Assembly (NCBI GenBank): GCA_020536535.1
Contig: JAHLWZ010000932.1
Coordinates: forward strand, 1 to 43,288
Origin: Pelomyxa schiedti
Lineage: Eukaryota > Evosea > Pelobiontida > Pelomyxidae
Direction of reading: 5' to 3'
DNA: 43,288 nucleotides
The notes beneath the pieces are model-generated. The model was not told the origin of the DNA, made no database searches, and saw only the letters and a list, made by a program, of their open reading frames with translations. The position numbers and the translations under genes were made by a program. Shown here one piece after another: positions 22,638 through 33,893 of the stretch (positions are counted from its first letter, which is position 1; each line of letters starts with the position of its first letter).

Positions 22638-23952
22638 TCAGAAGAAGCAAATGACTTGCCTTGTGGCCTTTCCTTCCCTGAGCCTGTCCAGAGCCACGTT
22701 GATGTCAGACAGTTGGATTTTGTGGGACAGCAGCTTGTTTACAGGGAGTCTGCCCTGCTTGTACAATTGGACATACCTCGGGATATCGCGGGAAGGCACG
22801 CAGGACCCGATGTAGCTCCCTTTGAGGGTCCTTTCCTCCCCGACCAGTTGTGCAATTGGTATGGCAAGAGTGGAGGACGGTGGGGGAAGGCCTCCTGTGA
22901 TTGTGGTGCCACCACGGCGTGTGACCTTATAGGCTATTTCCAAGGCGGCAGGAGAACCAGCCATTTCTAGGGCAAAGTCCACACCTCCGGAGGTGGCTGC
23001 GCGGACATCGGCTACGCACGTTGGAGACGTGGCATTAAATGTGTCTGTAGCGCCTAATTCACGTGCTCTTTGGAGCTTTGATAAAGTAAGACAGAGGAAA
23101 AAGTAGGGTGAAATTAACCTTCTCTTCAGAAATATCTATTGCAACGACTCTAGAGGCTCCGGCGGAAACGGCAGCAATCAGCGAAGCCTGGCCGACGCCT
23201 CCAATCCCTACAATCGCCACAGTTTGTCCCAAGCGAACTGCCGCTGTATTTACGACAGCTCCAACTCCAGTCAAGACAGCACATCCAAATAACGCAGCAT
23301 CCACAAGTGGAACAGCGGGATCAATTTTAACGACGGACTTCCGGGACATAACGGCATACCTTGGAGAAGTAGAGAAGTCAGTGACATATTTTCCAGGAAC
23401 AGTATAACTTACTGTGCAAAAGCAGACACCCCAATATGGTGGTTAATATCGGATCCATCTGCCGCATGGAGCCTTTTTTCGCCACAGAGCAGCGTGCCAG
23501 AAACGTTAGCGGAAGCGCCAGGTTCACACAAAGCCGGTCTTCCCTCGGAGCAAGGCCCGCAGCACCCACAGCTAGGAACAAAGACAGTGACAACGTGGTC
23601 GCCAGGAACCAAGTCGGTGACACCCTCGCCCACCTGTTCCACGATTCCAGCTGATTCATGCCCCAACAACATTGGCGGTGGTCTGGGCCTGTCTCCCTAA
23701 AAAAAAAAAATTGTCGGCCACGGTTTAAAAAAAGTTTACCAAAACCGTGAAGGAAAACAGGCGTACGTTAACGACGGATAAGTCGGAGTGGCAGAGGCCG
23801 GCGGCAGCCACTTTGACCAGGACCTCGCCCCTCTTTGGGGGATCGATGGTAACGGTTTCAATTGTCAGGGGTAGTGACTCGGCGTAGGGCGTGGTGCATC
23901 CCTGCCTTCGGTACACCGCACCAAGGCACTTGATTGCGGAAGACGCCATCAT
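22638..23952 (-). CDS. Zinc-dependent alcohol dehydrogenase, bacterial-like
   Basis: Medium-chain Zn ADH. The N-terminal exon has [17 protein letters not shown] with the catalytic Cys. After an intron ending at a T12 tract (about 23701) come [17 protein letters not shown], with the GHE zinc-ligand motif, and the structural-zinc segment [17 protein letters not shown] with four Cys. Next come [17 protein letters not shown] and the Rossmann motif [11 protein letters not shown] followed by [10 protein letters not shown]. The C-terminus has [20 protein letters not shown] and ends RQVICFF with the stop at 22638-22640. Three introns have matching phases (near 23694-23766, 23365-23413 and 23075-23120). 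It oxidises alcohols or reduces aldehydes with NAD(P); the exact substrate is unknown. The sequence strongly resembles proteobacterial Zn ADHs. It starts at 23952 or 23949 (MM). Confidence 0.9.
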
Positions 23953-24069
23953 TCAATGAACGTTCAATGTTATTTCCGGAAAGGGTTTTTATTATTATCG
24001 TGCTGCAGGCAACAACTGGGACAGGCCTTTAGGGTGACACTGCTTGTTATTTGGGGGCAGCCGCTGGGA

Positions 24070-24480
24070 ATGAAGTTGCAAGAGAATGGTTGTCTGACCA
24101 TCCAGGTTGACAAGTTGATCGAGAACTCGATAGAAGTTGGAATTCCAGGGTGGTCTTTTCAAGGCCTTGAAAACAAAATGTCAGCAGGGCGGTGAACTGA
24201 ATTTTCCATCTTTGGTTTTTTTTCCATTAGGCGCCGAACATTGTCACCAGTGATGAAAGTGACTGCCAGATCGAAAACTGCAGTTCTGTTCTTCGCTGTG
24301 AACATGGTCCAGTTGGTCCTTATCCCGAATCAGGAAGTCCCCACATCTAAATTAATCCTAGTCCAACGATCAAGAATGTCTCCAGCACCGAAACTTCCCT
24401 GTAGATCGGCGCTCCTTCCCTCAAAAGAAACGAGCCACCGCATGATATCAGTTCGAAAAGCCTTTCGCGGCAGCCGATAG
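24070..24480 (+). CDS. Possible small protein, unrecognised
   Basis: An open frame starting MKLQENGCLTIQVDKLIENS continues across a possible intron (24192-24230, ending CATTAG) into TARSKTAVLFFAVNMVQLVL and ends RKAFRGSR with the stop at 24478-24480. That would be about 123 residues. The frame is also open further upstream to 23956, but that start lies four bases from the ADH start codon and is unlikely. No domain is seen, and another frame of the second half (APNIVTSDESDCQIENC) also looks protein-like. It may be a chance frame or part of an untranslated leader. Confidence 0.25.
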
Positions 24481-24718
24481 ATTTTGTCCTAACCGATTTC
24501 CCAAAAGTGATCTTTATCCCAGCGATACGTTAGCGGTTATTCAACCATATTCCATAATCTCCACATTAAAGTGGATAAAACGCGGAAACGCGAACTTTTT
24601 TCCTAATGTATTTGGTAACTTTTCCAGCGAAAAAAGAACAAACTTATAAAAAAAAAACAACAATTAAAAGATAAAAGTACAACCAGTCAACACGGACAAA
24701 ACGACAACACCAAACCAC
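24481..24718. promoter_or_regulatory. Promoter region of the zinc-finger gene
   Basis: A/T-rich 238 bp. It includes a TATAAA at 24645-24650, 69 bp before the ATG, followed by an A-run. Confidence 0.4.
24645..24650 (+). promoter_or_regulatory. Candidate TATA box
   Basis: TATAAA 69 bp upstream of the zinc-finger protein start codon. It is the only clear match in that gap. The spacing fits a short 5' UTR, but use is unproven. Confidence 0.35.
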
Positions 24719-26170
24719 ATGGAGCCACAACAACCCACAGCTACCCCGAAGTCCTCAAGGGAGCTAACAACATTTACGCACCACTTGTTCCTCAATTTGA
24801 AGTACGCACTTTTATTATTTTTTTTTTCCCCCCCTTCTCGACCCTTACGTTTATCGAAGGTCATTCCCACGAGACCAACGTGGGGACTATATATGCGTTT
24901 TCCGCGGGTGCATGACGCCGATACTAAGAACACAAGACGACTCTGTGTTGGTCAAACACACAATCGCCCACGCCAAGGCGCACGACACCATCTTGCCCTC
25001 TATGCTGGACAGTCCTGACCCTCGCTTGTTTCACTCTCTAACCGCCTTGATCGAAAGCGAATCAAACGCAACAGCCTCTGAAGTGAAAAGCGATCTCAAG
25101 GCTATTGCAGAAAAGGACTCATTCAAGTCCAACGAAGACAGTGCGATAATGTACCTCGCAAACGCTAACTCCACTCTGGCAACTTTTGCTGCAATTGCCG
25201 CTAGTGCAAACATGCTTCCAGCACCAAGCTCCAACCATTGCCAGCACTATTCCGGCGATTCTAGTCAGGTAAATTTACTCGCTTAACACTTGTTTTTTAC
25301 ACTGTGGCAGATGCCATCTAGTGGGATTGGAAGTTCTTTTGGTTCTAATAGTAGCTTCAGCGTGCCTTCCCCAACAGCTATGTGCAATGCTGCCAATTCC
25401 CTGTCCGAATTGGCATCTGACGGCTCGTGGTTTACAAAGCCGTCGCCACGTGCTCATCAACTGAACGAACAAATGGCCAAGTACGGCACCCATCTCTTCC
25501 ACAAGGATAGAACCGGGAAGTTTGTCTGCTTTTTCCAGGATTGTAAGAGAAGAATGTCCAACAACTTCAGCCGGCACATTCGAAAGGTAGTGCTCGACTT
25601 CCTTTCTTACATTCCACTAATAAACAACAGCATGAAAAGATGGGAGATTTGGTAGACAGCAAGTACCGGGGCACAATGAACTCCATCTCTCCAGTGACGC
25701 ATTACCTTGCGCAACCCGGTTCCCAGCCGATGCACCCAACCTCCCCAACAAAAACTGCATTAACCCAAGTGGGAACTCCATCACCTCCGGCACCTCCATC
25801 ACCTTCGCCTCCCCTTTCCTATGTTACATCTCCTCTTGCCCTCCTTGCTCTCTCATCCACACTTGTCCAACAACAACAGCAACAATCCAAACAGCTCCAA
25901 TCACACAGCCCATTCCTTCACCAAGTTCCCGGACCCTCACCCCCACATTCCCCCCAAGTGCTGCTATCCCCGCAGCAAGAAACCACACCACCCACCACAT
26001 CACCCTCCCTCTGTCACAGACCTCCACCACCTCTGCTTCCAGCAACCCCACCACAACGGTTCCCGTCACCCTCTCCCTCGGAACTTGTTCCGGTTGCCTC
26101 ACTTCTTGAAGCAGCAGCCTCGGCCACAAAATCACTCCGCTACTCACCCTATGAATCTGCCATGTGGTGA
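24719..26170 (+). CDS. C2H2 zinc-finger protein, probable transcription factor
   Basis: Starts MEPQQPTATPKSSRELTTF. After an intron with a T-rich tail (about 24802-24859) comes a first, loosened C2H2 finger, YICVFRGCMTPI..VKHTIAH (C-x4-C-x15-H-x3-H). A Ser/Asn/Ala-rich spacer follows. A second finger, FVCFFQDCKRRMSNNFSRH (C-x4-C-x10-H-x3-H), is interrupted by an intron after RHIRK (25587-25630). The C-terminal third is Pro/Ser/Gln-rich disordered sequence ending YSPYESAMW; the stop is TGA at 26168-26170. Two fingers with an acidic/Pro-rich tail suggest DNA binding with an activation or interaction region. The target is unknown. Confidence 0.7.
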
Positions 26171-26326
26171 TTGCATGGTTGAACCCCCTCCACACCCATT
26201 TCTGTCTGTCATTTTTGTCTATCACAATCACCACTTTTTTTTTTTTTTGGAAATGCTCTTTTTATTCTTTCTATTGTTCTTCCGATAGAACACAACAATT
26301 CGTCAACAAAAAGAATTTGACCCGAG

Positions 26327-27283
26327 ATGACGCGTCTAGTGTGCGTGGGTTTGTTGGTGCTGGGTGTTGTATGGTGCGTTAGTGCCGTAGACGACGCGGC
26401 GGGCAATGTAATTGTGCTGGATAGATCCAACATCTCAACCATCACCACTGGTACCTGGATGCTGAAGCTGTACGTTGTTTCTACCCACCGCTACTCCCGC
26501 AACGTCATTCAACTAAGGGCCTCCTTAGCTACGCGCCCTGGTGTGGGCATTGTGTTAGACTAGCACCGATTTGGAAGGAGTTCGCAAAGAAGGCATCAGC
26601 AGAGGGCCTTCCTCTGTCGGTCGGAGAGGTGTGCTATCGTTGTTTCGTTTGTTGGTAGTTTTACATTTTGACTCTTTGTTACTTTTTCTTTGTTTTTCTT
26701 TGTTGAATACAGGTTGATGTTTCCAAAGACAACAGCCTGCAGGCAATGTTTTTAATATCTTCTTTCCCCTCCATTGTCCACATCACCGACGGGAAGACCC
26801 GCGATTACAAAGGAGAGCGCACCGTCGAGGCATTTATGAAATTCGCCCGGGAGGGTTATCTCCAGGTAATAAGTCCCATTGAGTACTTTCTTGTCTCTAA
26901 CCAGTATGCTCTAGGAACCGGTCAAGTGGTTCGGACCTGCCTCCATCCCAATGCGTGCACTTGCAATCTGGGTCACTATTGTCATCCAAGGGCGTGATTT
27001 CATACTCAATCTCGTGGAAATCGTGCAAAGTGCAGTACCCCCCAAGTACGTACACGTGATTGAGCAATACAAACTACCCATTGTGGCGGGTGTTGCACTG
27101 GCAGTTCCTGTTCTCCTCATTATTCTCGGCTGTCTCCTTGTTTGTTGCTACCGCTGTGTTTGCTGCTGGCGCAAGCCGAAAAAAGAAAAAAGACAAGAAA
27201 AGAAAGTCAATGAAGCCAAGGAAGCAGACAGTACAACGAGACCCACAAGCGGCAAGAAACACACAAAACCAAAGAAAGACTAA
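26327..27283 (+). CDS. TMX-like thioredoxin-related transmembrane protein
   Basis: About 253 residues. Signal peptide MTRLVCVGLLVLGVVWCVSA, then NVIVLDRSNISTITTGTWML. The active-site exon begins right after an intron (26472-26532) with YAPWCGHCVRLAPIWKEFA, the WCGHC redox motif. A second intron (about 26629-26713) precedes VDVSKDNSL and the cis-Pro loop SSFPSIVHITDGK. Then come EAFMKFAREGYLQ, a third intron, and a linker. A membrane helix VAGVALAVPVLLIILGCLLV follows, with a Cys-rich edge and a Lys-rich cytosolic tail ending KPKKD, which fits a KxKxx-type ER-retrieval signal. It resembles animal TMX1, a membrane protein-disulfide oxidoreductase of the ER. The stop is TAA at 27281-27283. Confidence 0.85.
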
Positions 27284-27288
27284 ATAAA
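27283..27288 (+). terminator. AATAAA polyadenylation hexamer overlapping a stop codon
   Basis: AATAAA begins at the last base of the TMX-like stop codon. Only 32 bp separate this stop from that of the convergent TIA-1-like gene, so the cleavage site must lie inside the neighbour's transcript. Confidence 0.4.
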
Positions 27289-27315
27289 AAGAATCATTTT
27301 TCTTTACTTATCTCC

Positions 27316-28984
27316 TTATGATTTGTTTGGGGGTTGGGTTGGCATTTGCGGGGGTGGTTGCATGTTGGGGGGTTGTGGGTATGCACCATAGGGCATCCCA
27401 TAGGCTGCATAAGGATTGAATTGCATCATGGGCATTCCAGGCATCATGTAACCATACATGGCATATGGGTTGGGAAGCATTCCAGTGCCTGGTGGAAGTC
27501 CAGTGGCACCGGGGTTTGTGGATGGTGAAGGTGTTGTAGGTGGGGGTGGTGGCTGTGAAGGAGGAGTTGTCATTGTGGTTGTGGGTGTAGTTGTGGTAGC
27601 AGTTGCCTCCTTTCCCCAGCTGCACTTAATTGGCTTGGACCCGATGTAGCGCCCATGCATGCCAACAATAGCTCTGGCTGCCATATCGTGGGACTGCACA
27701 GGGTTTAGGAAAGAAGGGCGGCATGGAAAGTTACCTGGAATCGGACAAAAGCAAAACCTTTATCCTTTTGCATTCGAATTTCTTCAATAGAACCAAATTC
27801 ACTGGGAACAAGTTAAGGGGAAATACAGCTCCAACACATGTTGAAATGGGCACTTTCACAATTTACAATTAGACATTTTTACTTAAACACCTGAAATGAG
27901 TGCGCAAAACCTGCTCACTAGACTCAGCGGAAACATTACCCACATAAACAGTAGTGTTAGACGGGTGGGCTTGATTTAGAACGGATTCCAGATCCGATGC
28001 TCCCTCCAAGTTGGCCTAAGAAAGGTCATTGCAGCAATATAGAGGGAAAGCTTGCCCGTTGATTTGCCCAATTGACTCTGACTTGCCTGGAGCCAAGGCG
28101 CTCACCATTCATAGTAGCAAGTGCTTGTTCGGCATCTTCCCGCTTTCGGTAAGCCACAAAGCCATATCCGCGGGATCGACCCGAGGACTGAGGATAATTA
28201 TGTGTTGAAGTGTAAGAAATAAAAATAGATACCTGGTCCCACATGACACGGGCGTCACTTAGCGAACCAAACTTGATGAATGAATTGTACAACCCCTTAA
28301 GAACGTTTAGCAAGAAAAATGAACTTCGGTTCCTAACTTGATCGTCAATATCAGATGCTAAGCCACCCACAAAAAGTTTGAAGTGGGTTGATGTGTCTTC
28401 GCGTTGACCTCCAGCGTAAGTCCTGAACATGTACATTAGTTGCACTCAAAACTATTTATAATGGAAATTCAGGGATGCTTACCAGTTAACTTTGATTTCC
28501 TCCCCGTATATGACCCTACAGTTTAGCACCTGCATAGCAAGAGCAGCGCTCTGAGGGTCGAAATAATCAACGAAGCCATATCCAGCACTTTGTCCTGTTA
28601 TCTTATCTTTAATCACTTTGCAGGTTTCAATTGGACCAATGGTTGCAAATATCTGGTCGACAGAATTTGTAAAGGGCGAAAAAAGGTTAGTAGGTGAATA
28701 GTGCTTATTGGGTATTGTGAGGAAGGGTTTTTTTGGGGATGAGCGAAAAGGGGCAATATTTTGTTGTCTAGAAAAACCTCATACAGTAAGTCTTCTGTTA
28801 TCTTGGGACTCAAGCCTCCTAGAAAGCGTAAGTATTCCAGAAAAGATATTGTAATGAAATTACCGACGTAAAGACTTCTGCTACAAATAGGCATGACACC
28901 GCCCTGAGACAACATAGCAGCGTGCATGGCCTGCGGTGGTGGTTGTTGCCCCGGTATCATCTGCATTGCCGCCATTTGTTGCAT
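27316..28984 (-). CDS. TIA-1/Pub1-like RNA-binding protein with three RRMs
   Basis: Starts MQQMAAMQMIPGQQPPPQ at 28984. RRM1: RNP2 RSLYVGG (joined over an intron near 28816-28865), LSPKITEDLLYEVF, and RNP1 AGYGFVDY (about 28582). RRM2: RNP2 KLFVGGL, LYNSFIKFGSLSDARVMWD, RNP1 RGYGFVAY (about 28160), and QVRVNWANQ. RRM3: TVYVGNV (about 27940), then RNP1 KGFAFVRF (about 27745) and KPIKCSWGK. The C-terminus is Thr/Pro/Met/Tyr/Gln-rich and ends MPTQPPNKS. Three RRMs ending in the CSWGK box and a low-complexity tail are the layout of TIA-1, TIAR and Pub1. These bind U-rich RNA, affect splicing and translation, and gather in stress granules. At least seven introns. Confidence 0.88.
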
Positions 28985-29256
28985 CTTGCTTATGCTATTG
29001 TGTCGCTATCGGTGTCGCTTTTACGGTACTGTGTTGTGAGTAACAGAGAAAAAGAAAACAATGCAGATCGCAATTGCTTCTTTTGTGGTCCCAGTCTCCC
29101 ACCCAATATCTACATCGCAAGTTTTCTGTATTCTGCGGGTGTGAGTGGTTACGAGCGGCACAAGATTCGAAGTCACGGGGCCCCAGAACCCCGTCAGACT
29201 TACAGATCGTGGCATCTGGAATTTCCGTTCAACTTTTCGACGCCGAGTTGAAGAAA
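28985..29256. promoter_or_regulatory. Divergent promoter region
   Basis: 272 bp between the TIA-1-like start and the receptor-kinase start, transcribed outward on both sides. No clear core-promoter motif. Confidence 0.45.
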
Positions 29257-32200
29257 ATGAAAAGTCTTGACGAAATGAAACAAATGGCGCACCGCAACGC
29301 CGGCGTTGTGCTGATCTCGCCACGAGATCTTACGTTGTTGTGCTTTATAGTCGGTGTGTGTTCCGTTGTGGTAGGCTCTGTATTGATCATTGTCGCTGTT
29401 GGCGGTGCTGCCGGACTTTTCGCCGATGCACCGGCAGTAAACGTGCATGTGCATTTAGAGGACCCTCAGAAGTTTGACATGGTGCGTGCTAAGGAGAGGT
29501 TGTCTTCATCTATCTTGACGGGGATCGCGAAGGATCCGTTTTGCACTCTGTACTCGAAGAAGCGCAGCAATTTGGGTGCGGGAAGGGTGTGGGATGCTCG
29601 CGGGGATGTGAACAGAGAATCACCGAGGACAGCCATCCACGCTCGGGGCGAAAGTGTCAGAGTATCTGACAGGACATACCATTGTACGACTGAAGAACAG
29701 ATTGCCGCGCTTTGTGCAATAAAGGCACTCAATAACCCGGCAAACTGGCCTGAAGTCGACCCTTGTCAGTTTACAGCAAGCCCTTGTGAAGAGTTCTTGG
29801 ATGGGGTGGCATGTTGTACTGATCCCACAACAAATAACTCCTATGTGACAGCCCTGTGTGATACCCATCCTACATATATTCCAGCTGTACTCACTCCCAT
29901 AGGGACTTGCATGCAACCCAGTTACGTGGGTCCATACCAGAGGAGATAGCCAGTTTGTGTGCTCTCGAGTACCTGTTGTCTTCTTCTCTTTTAGATCAAT
30001 ACGTAACATCCATGTAGAGATTTCAGTGATAACACCCTGGAAGACGAAATGCCGATGGAAGTCTTTGAGCTTATTCATCTAACTTACATGTTTCCCCATT
30101 CCTCTTTTATTGTCTTCCACATCCAACACAAAGTAGCGATATTCACGAAAACCGGTTGGAGGGTGATATACCGCCCTTTGCCCGATTATCTCATCTTACA
30201 TTTTTGTAACTCGAAATTGTTTGCTATTATTACTGACATGTTAAGGGATGTGCATGACAATAAGTTAGCTGGACAAATACCAGACGACTTTTACACACTC
30301 CCGTCTCTAAATTACTTGTAAGTGGCCCATCTATTTTTCTCTTACACACATAAGGGATCTCTCTTTCAATGACTTGAATTCGACTATTCCCGCTTCTTTT
30401 GCTTCGCTGGATTCTCTTCAGTACTTGTACTTCTGCTCTTCAAACATAGTGGCGGTTCAAACTCTTCCAGGGACATGTCATCAGCTACTTTGACTGGAAC
30501 CATTCCGTTCTCCTTGGGAAACGATTTAGACTTAATATATTTGTATGTACGGAATTCTGATATGCCAGCTAATATGGGAGAAAGATTTCTCACCTCTAAT
30601 CGACTTACTGGCCAAATTCCTGAATCTTTTGGCAACATGCCATCACTTCAATACTTGTAAATTTGATGCCCACTCCATTTTACTCTATTCAGTCTCTCAC
30701 CCAGACGTCTGAACAACAACTTTTTGACTGGCGCTATTCCTCAGTCTATTCCGGCAATGTCTTCGCTTCTTTCCTTGTATTCTTTCTTCAAATTGTTCGC
30801 TTCATCTTATTACATTAAAAGGGACCTCTCTAGAAATTGGATGGATGGCACAATACCCGAGTTTAGGAACACCGAAAAAATTTTCTACATGTCAACTCCT
30901 TTTTCGTAAGTACAGGCAAACTTAATTACTACAGAGATCTTTCGAGCAATGGGTTTAGTGGAGAAATTCCGAGATCAATTGCCAACTTATCTTCCCTTTA
31001 CTTATTGTAAATTCGTTCTTAGCCATTTCTTTTACTGAGGCTTTTAGGGATTTGTCTGATAACATTCTGGACGGTCAAGTATCTTCTCCGCTATCAGACT
31101 ATCTCCAGATTCTTCCACAATGGTTCTTTTTTTTAACTCTTCACCTCTAAATCCGTACAGTGACGTCTCTGGCAACTGCCTTTTATGTGAAACACCCTTC
31201 CCTTGTGCTTGCAATGAGTCTTGGTCTGAGGATGGATGTGACTGTATGAATATTGGTGGATGTTTTATTTCTTCAATTTGCTACAATGCCGGGGAGGAGA
31301 ATTCAGAGTCTCCCTGCCACCAGGCAGTAATATTAGTATCTAGTTTTTCCTCATTTTTTGCAGGTCTGCAATCCCAATGTTAGTACTCTTCTCTGGACCC
31401 CACTTAATTGTCCCGACATAAGTGAAGGTTCTGCCACATCCCTTTGTACCTTTGCCAAAGTAACTTCACGTAGGCAGTACATCTAATGGTTTGTCAGCCA
31501 AGAACTGAGGGGAAAACCATTAATCCGATAAAAAGATGACGATGTTGTCTGGATTATTCTTATTCTATGTGTTCTCTCTGTGTTAATATTGGTGTCATTG
31601 GCTTCTTTTGCTTTGCTTTACCTCCGGTATGCCTTACCTTGACGTTATTGCCTTCACCCTTAGTAGAAAGCAAAAAAACGAAAATCAAATTGCTGAAGAT
31701 ACTCGCTTATTGCAGTCCTGCTCTGTAAATGGCCCAACATTTCCAGTACACCGACGAAACTCACAGCCTGACATATTTTCTAGGTTTTACTTCATTTTTT
31801 TTAGTTCTTAGCATTCTAAACACTGGAAGAACCCCTGGTGATAGGAGAACTTCTATGGCACTTTTTCCCTTGGAGGTTTTTTTTTTTTTTTTTTTGCCTC
31901 CTCTCTTTTACCCTTTTTAGGTGATTCCCAAGGGAAACCTAACGTTTGGCTGTGGTGGGATTCAGGTTTCCCAGTTATTCTTTAGGGACCTAACCTCTTT
32001 GAAGGCACCAGTAGGAAAAGAGATCACCCAATCAATAACTTTATGCAACAACGGGAAGTGGGGAGTGCGATTTGCTGTTCTTGCCCCACCCCATGATCAA
32101 AACAAATTTCAGACATTCTTTTCCAGACAGTCCGGCTTCCTTCGACCGGTTTCTTTCCCCCTCCTTCCACCCAAGTCACTCTACATAGAAAACCCATGTT

Positions 32201-33893
32201 GTTATCGATGTAAAAATGACAATATTTTGTACTACCGTTGTGGATGTTCAGATTCAGATTATTGCGCAACGAGGTTTCACCTTCCTATCTCTATCTCTTC
32301 TCTGGTCCCTCCTCACTTCCCCCTTTTTTTCTTTTCGTCAATTTTGCCATTTATACTACAGATCAGTCGATCCGACAGGTTTTCACTCCACTTTGACTGT
32401 AAATCTCATTTTCATGGTTTTCAGGAAAGATTGTTCCTTCCGGTTCTTGTGGAAACTAAACTTTCTACTGTTCTTGATTATGATGAATTGACGGTAAGTG
32501 ACAAATTATACCCTGCTATTTTTAATTTCCGTAAGATTGGCACTGAGATTGGCGAAGGCACCTATGGAGTTGTTTTTGTCGGTTTTTGGTACCTATGATT
32601 TTGCTCCTTTGAGTGATTCAGTTTGTTCCAGGAGAGGACAGGAAGTGGCCATCAAAATACTGAAGGTTGGTGAATTCATTTCGTTCATCCTTTTACAAGA
32701 GCCAGGAACAAGTTGGAACAAAGACGGCGGATATGTTTTCCAAAGAAGTTAGCGTTCTCGAGACAATTCGTTGTCCCCAGGTACGTAATTAATTCTGCCA
32801 TTCTCTAAAACTTCTCTTCCTTAAGATTGTAAATTTTCTCGGCGCAGTGCACACACCTGGAAAACTTTGCATGGTTTTCGTATGTCCAGACCTCCTGAAT
32901 TACTTTTGACCACACTACAAGGAATATCTGAAGCTCGGGAGTGTAAGAGAATGTATGAAATCGCATCCATTCTCACTAGGACTTAAATTGAAATGCCTTT
33001 TGGATTGCAGCAGAGGTCGGGCAGTTAAACTACTCGTGCACTCACCCAAAAAAACAGGAATGAATTTTCTTCATCAGTCCAACTTAACCCATCGAGATAT
33101 TAAGCCTGACAACTTACTTGTATTCCCCCACACCCAAATTTGTGTTTCTAATGCTACCAGATGTTCTCGTTGGATATTACGGCCTCCGTCAACTGTAAAA
33201 TTACAGGCAGATGCGCTGCCAAAAATTTTCAACTTACTCAAAGTAGATTTTGGTTCCACAAGAGCAATCAACTTGGACAGATCTACCCAACAATACACCA
33301 CGGTTGGTTTTCAGCTTTCTGCAAAATTCTCACTCCGGTATACAGAAAATTGGAACTCCTGTGTACATGGCTCCGGTGCGTTAGTGCCTGCCTAAACATT
33401 CATGTAATAACCAAAAAACAGGAATTGCTCCAACAAGGCAAGTACAAACAAAGTGCTGATGTCTACAGGTTCCTCTCTACTCCATGTTCTTCAATTGTAT
33501 GACCGGTATCAGTTATGGCATCCTTTCCTGGGAAATTATCACAGAGTCTAGCGCGTTCTCGGACCTCCCGACTGTTTGGCGTAATAAAGACTCTCTACAA
33601 ATTCATTTGTAACAATACAACAGGAATAACAAAGCATGTTGTTGCTGGGAATGTAAGTTTCCTTTACTGTATAGTGGCAAAACTTTAAAACCACACCGCA
33701 GAGACCCCCGACGGACAACCTTCAACCAGACATAGCGGAATTCCTCTCCCACTGTTGGGCACAGAACCCATCCGATCGTCCTAGTAACTGTCCATCAACA
33801 ACCAATGCACACTAACAGCTGTAGGATTTCACCACCTCATAACTACCCTGGAAGCTTTGTGTCCCAAATACTCCAATGTGTAATTATTTAAAT
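29257..33893 (+). CDS. LRR receptor-like TKL protein kinase
   Basis: Starts MKSLDEMKQMAHRNAGVV with a signal anchor LTLLCFIVGVCSVVVGSVLI. A Cys-containing cap follows (EEQIAALCAIKALNNPANW, about 29690). Next come LRRs with plant-like GxIPxx spacing (NKLAGQIPDDF, NRLTGQIPESF, NNFLTGAIPQS, NGFSGEIPRSI), about 30000-31100, and a Cys-rich cap (31170-31430). A membrane helix (about 31547-31620) and a basic Gln/Asn juxtamembrane part lead to a beta-sandwich resembling MSP/ASH domains (31921-32275; RSGFLRP-type text, VVIDVKMTIFCTTVV). The kinase follows: IGEGTYGVVFVG, VAIKILK, NFLGAVHTPGKLCMV, THRDIKPDNLLV, ITDFGSTRA (spliced), GTPVYMAPELL, DVYSYGILSWEI and the terminal CWAQNPSDRP. HRDIKPDN indicates Ser/Thr-type TKL activity. 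Stop at 33891-33893. Confidence 0.82.
30000..31180 (+). repeat. Leucine-rich repeat exons with conserved intron phase
   Basis: Successive repeats of about 24 residues are each carried on one exon. The introns repeatedly split the Leu codon before D-L-S/R-L-N (TT|G pattern, phase 2), for example after NYL (30317), QYL (30657), LSL (30776) and YLL (31006). This points to growth of the repeat array by exon duplication. Confidence 0.7.

Noticed and set aside
25824-26234. Minus-strand frame opposite the zinc-finger gene's tail
   Set aside because: Antisense of Pro/Ser-rich coding sequence, with no recognisable motif.
29620-30078. Minus-strand frame inside the receptor-kinase gene
   Set aside because: Overlaps a well-supported ectodomain exon and has no motif.
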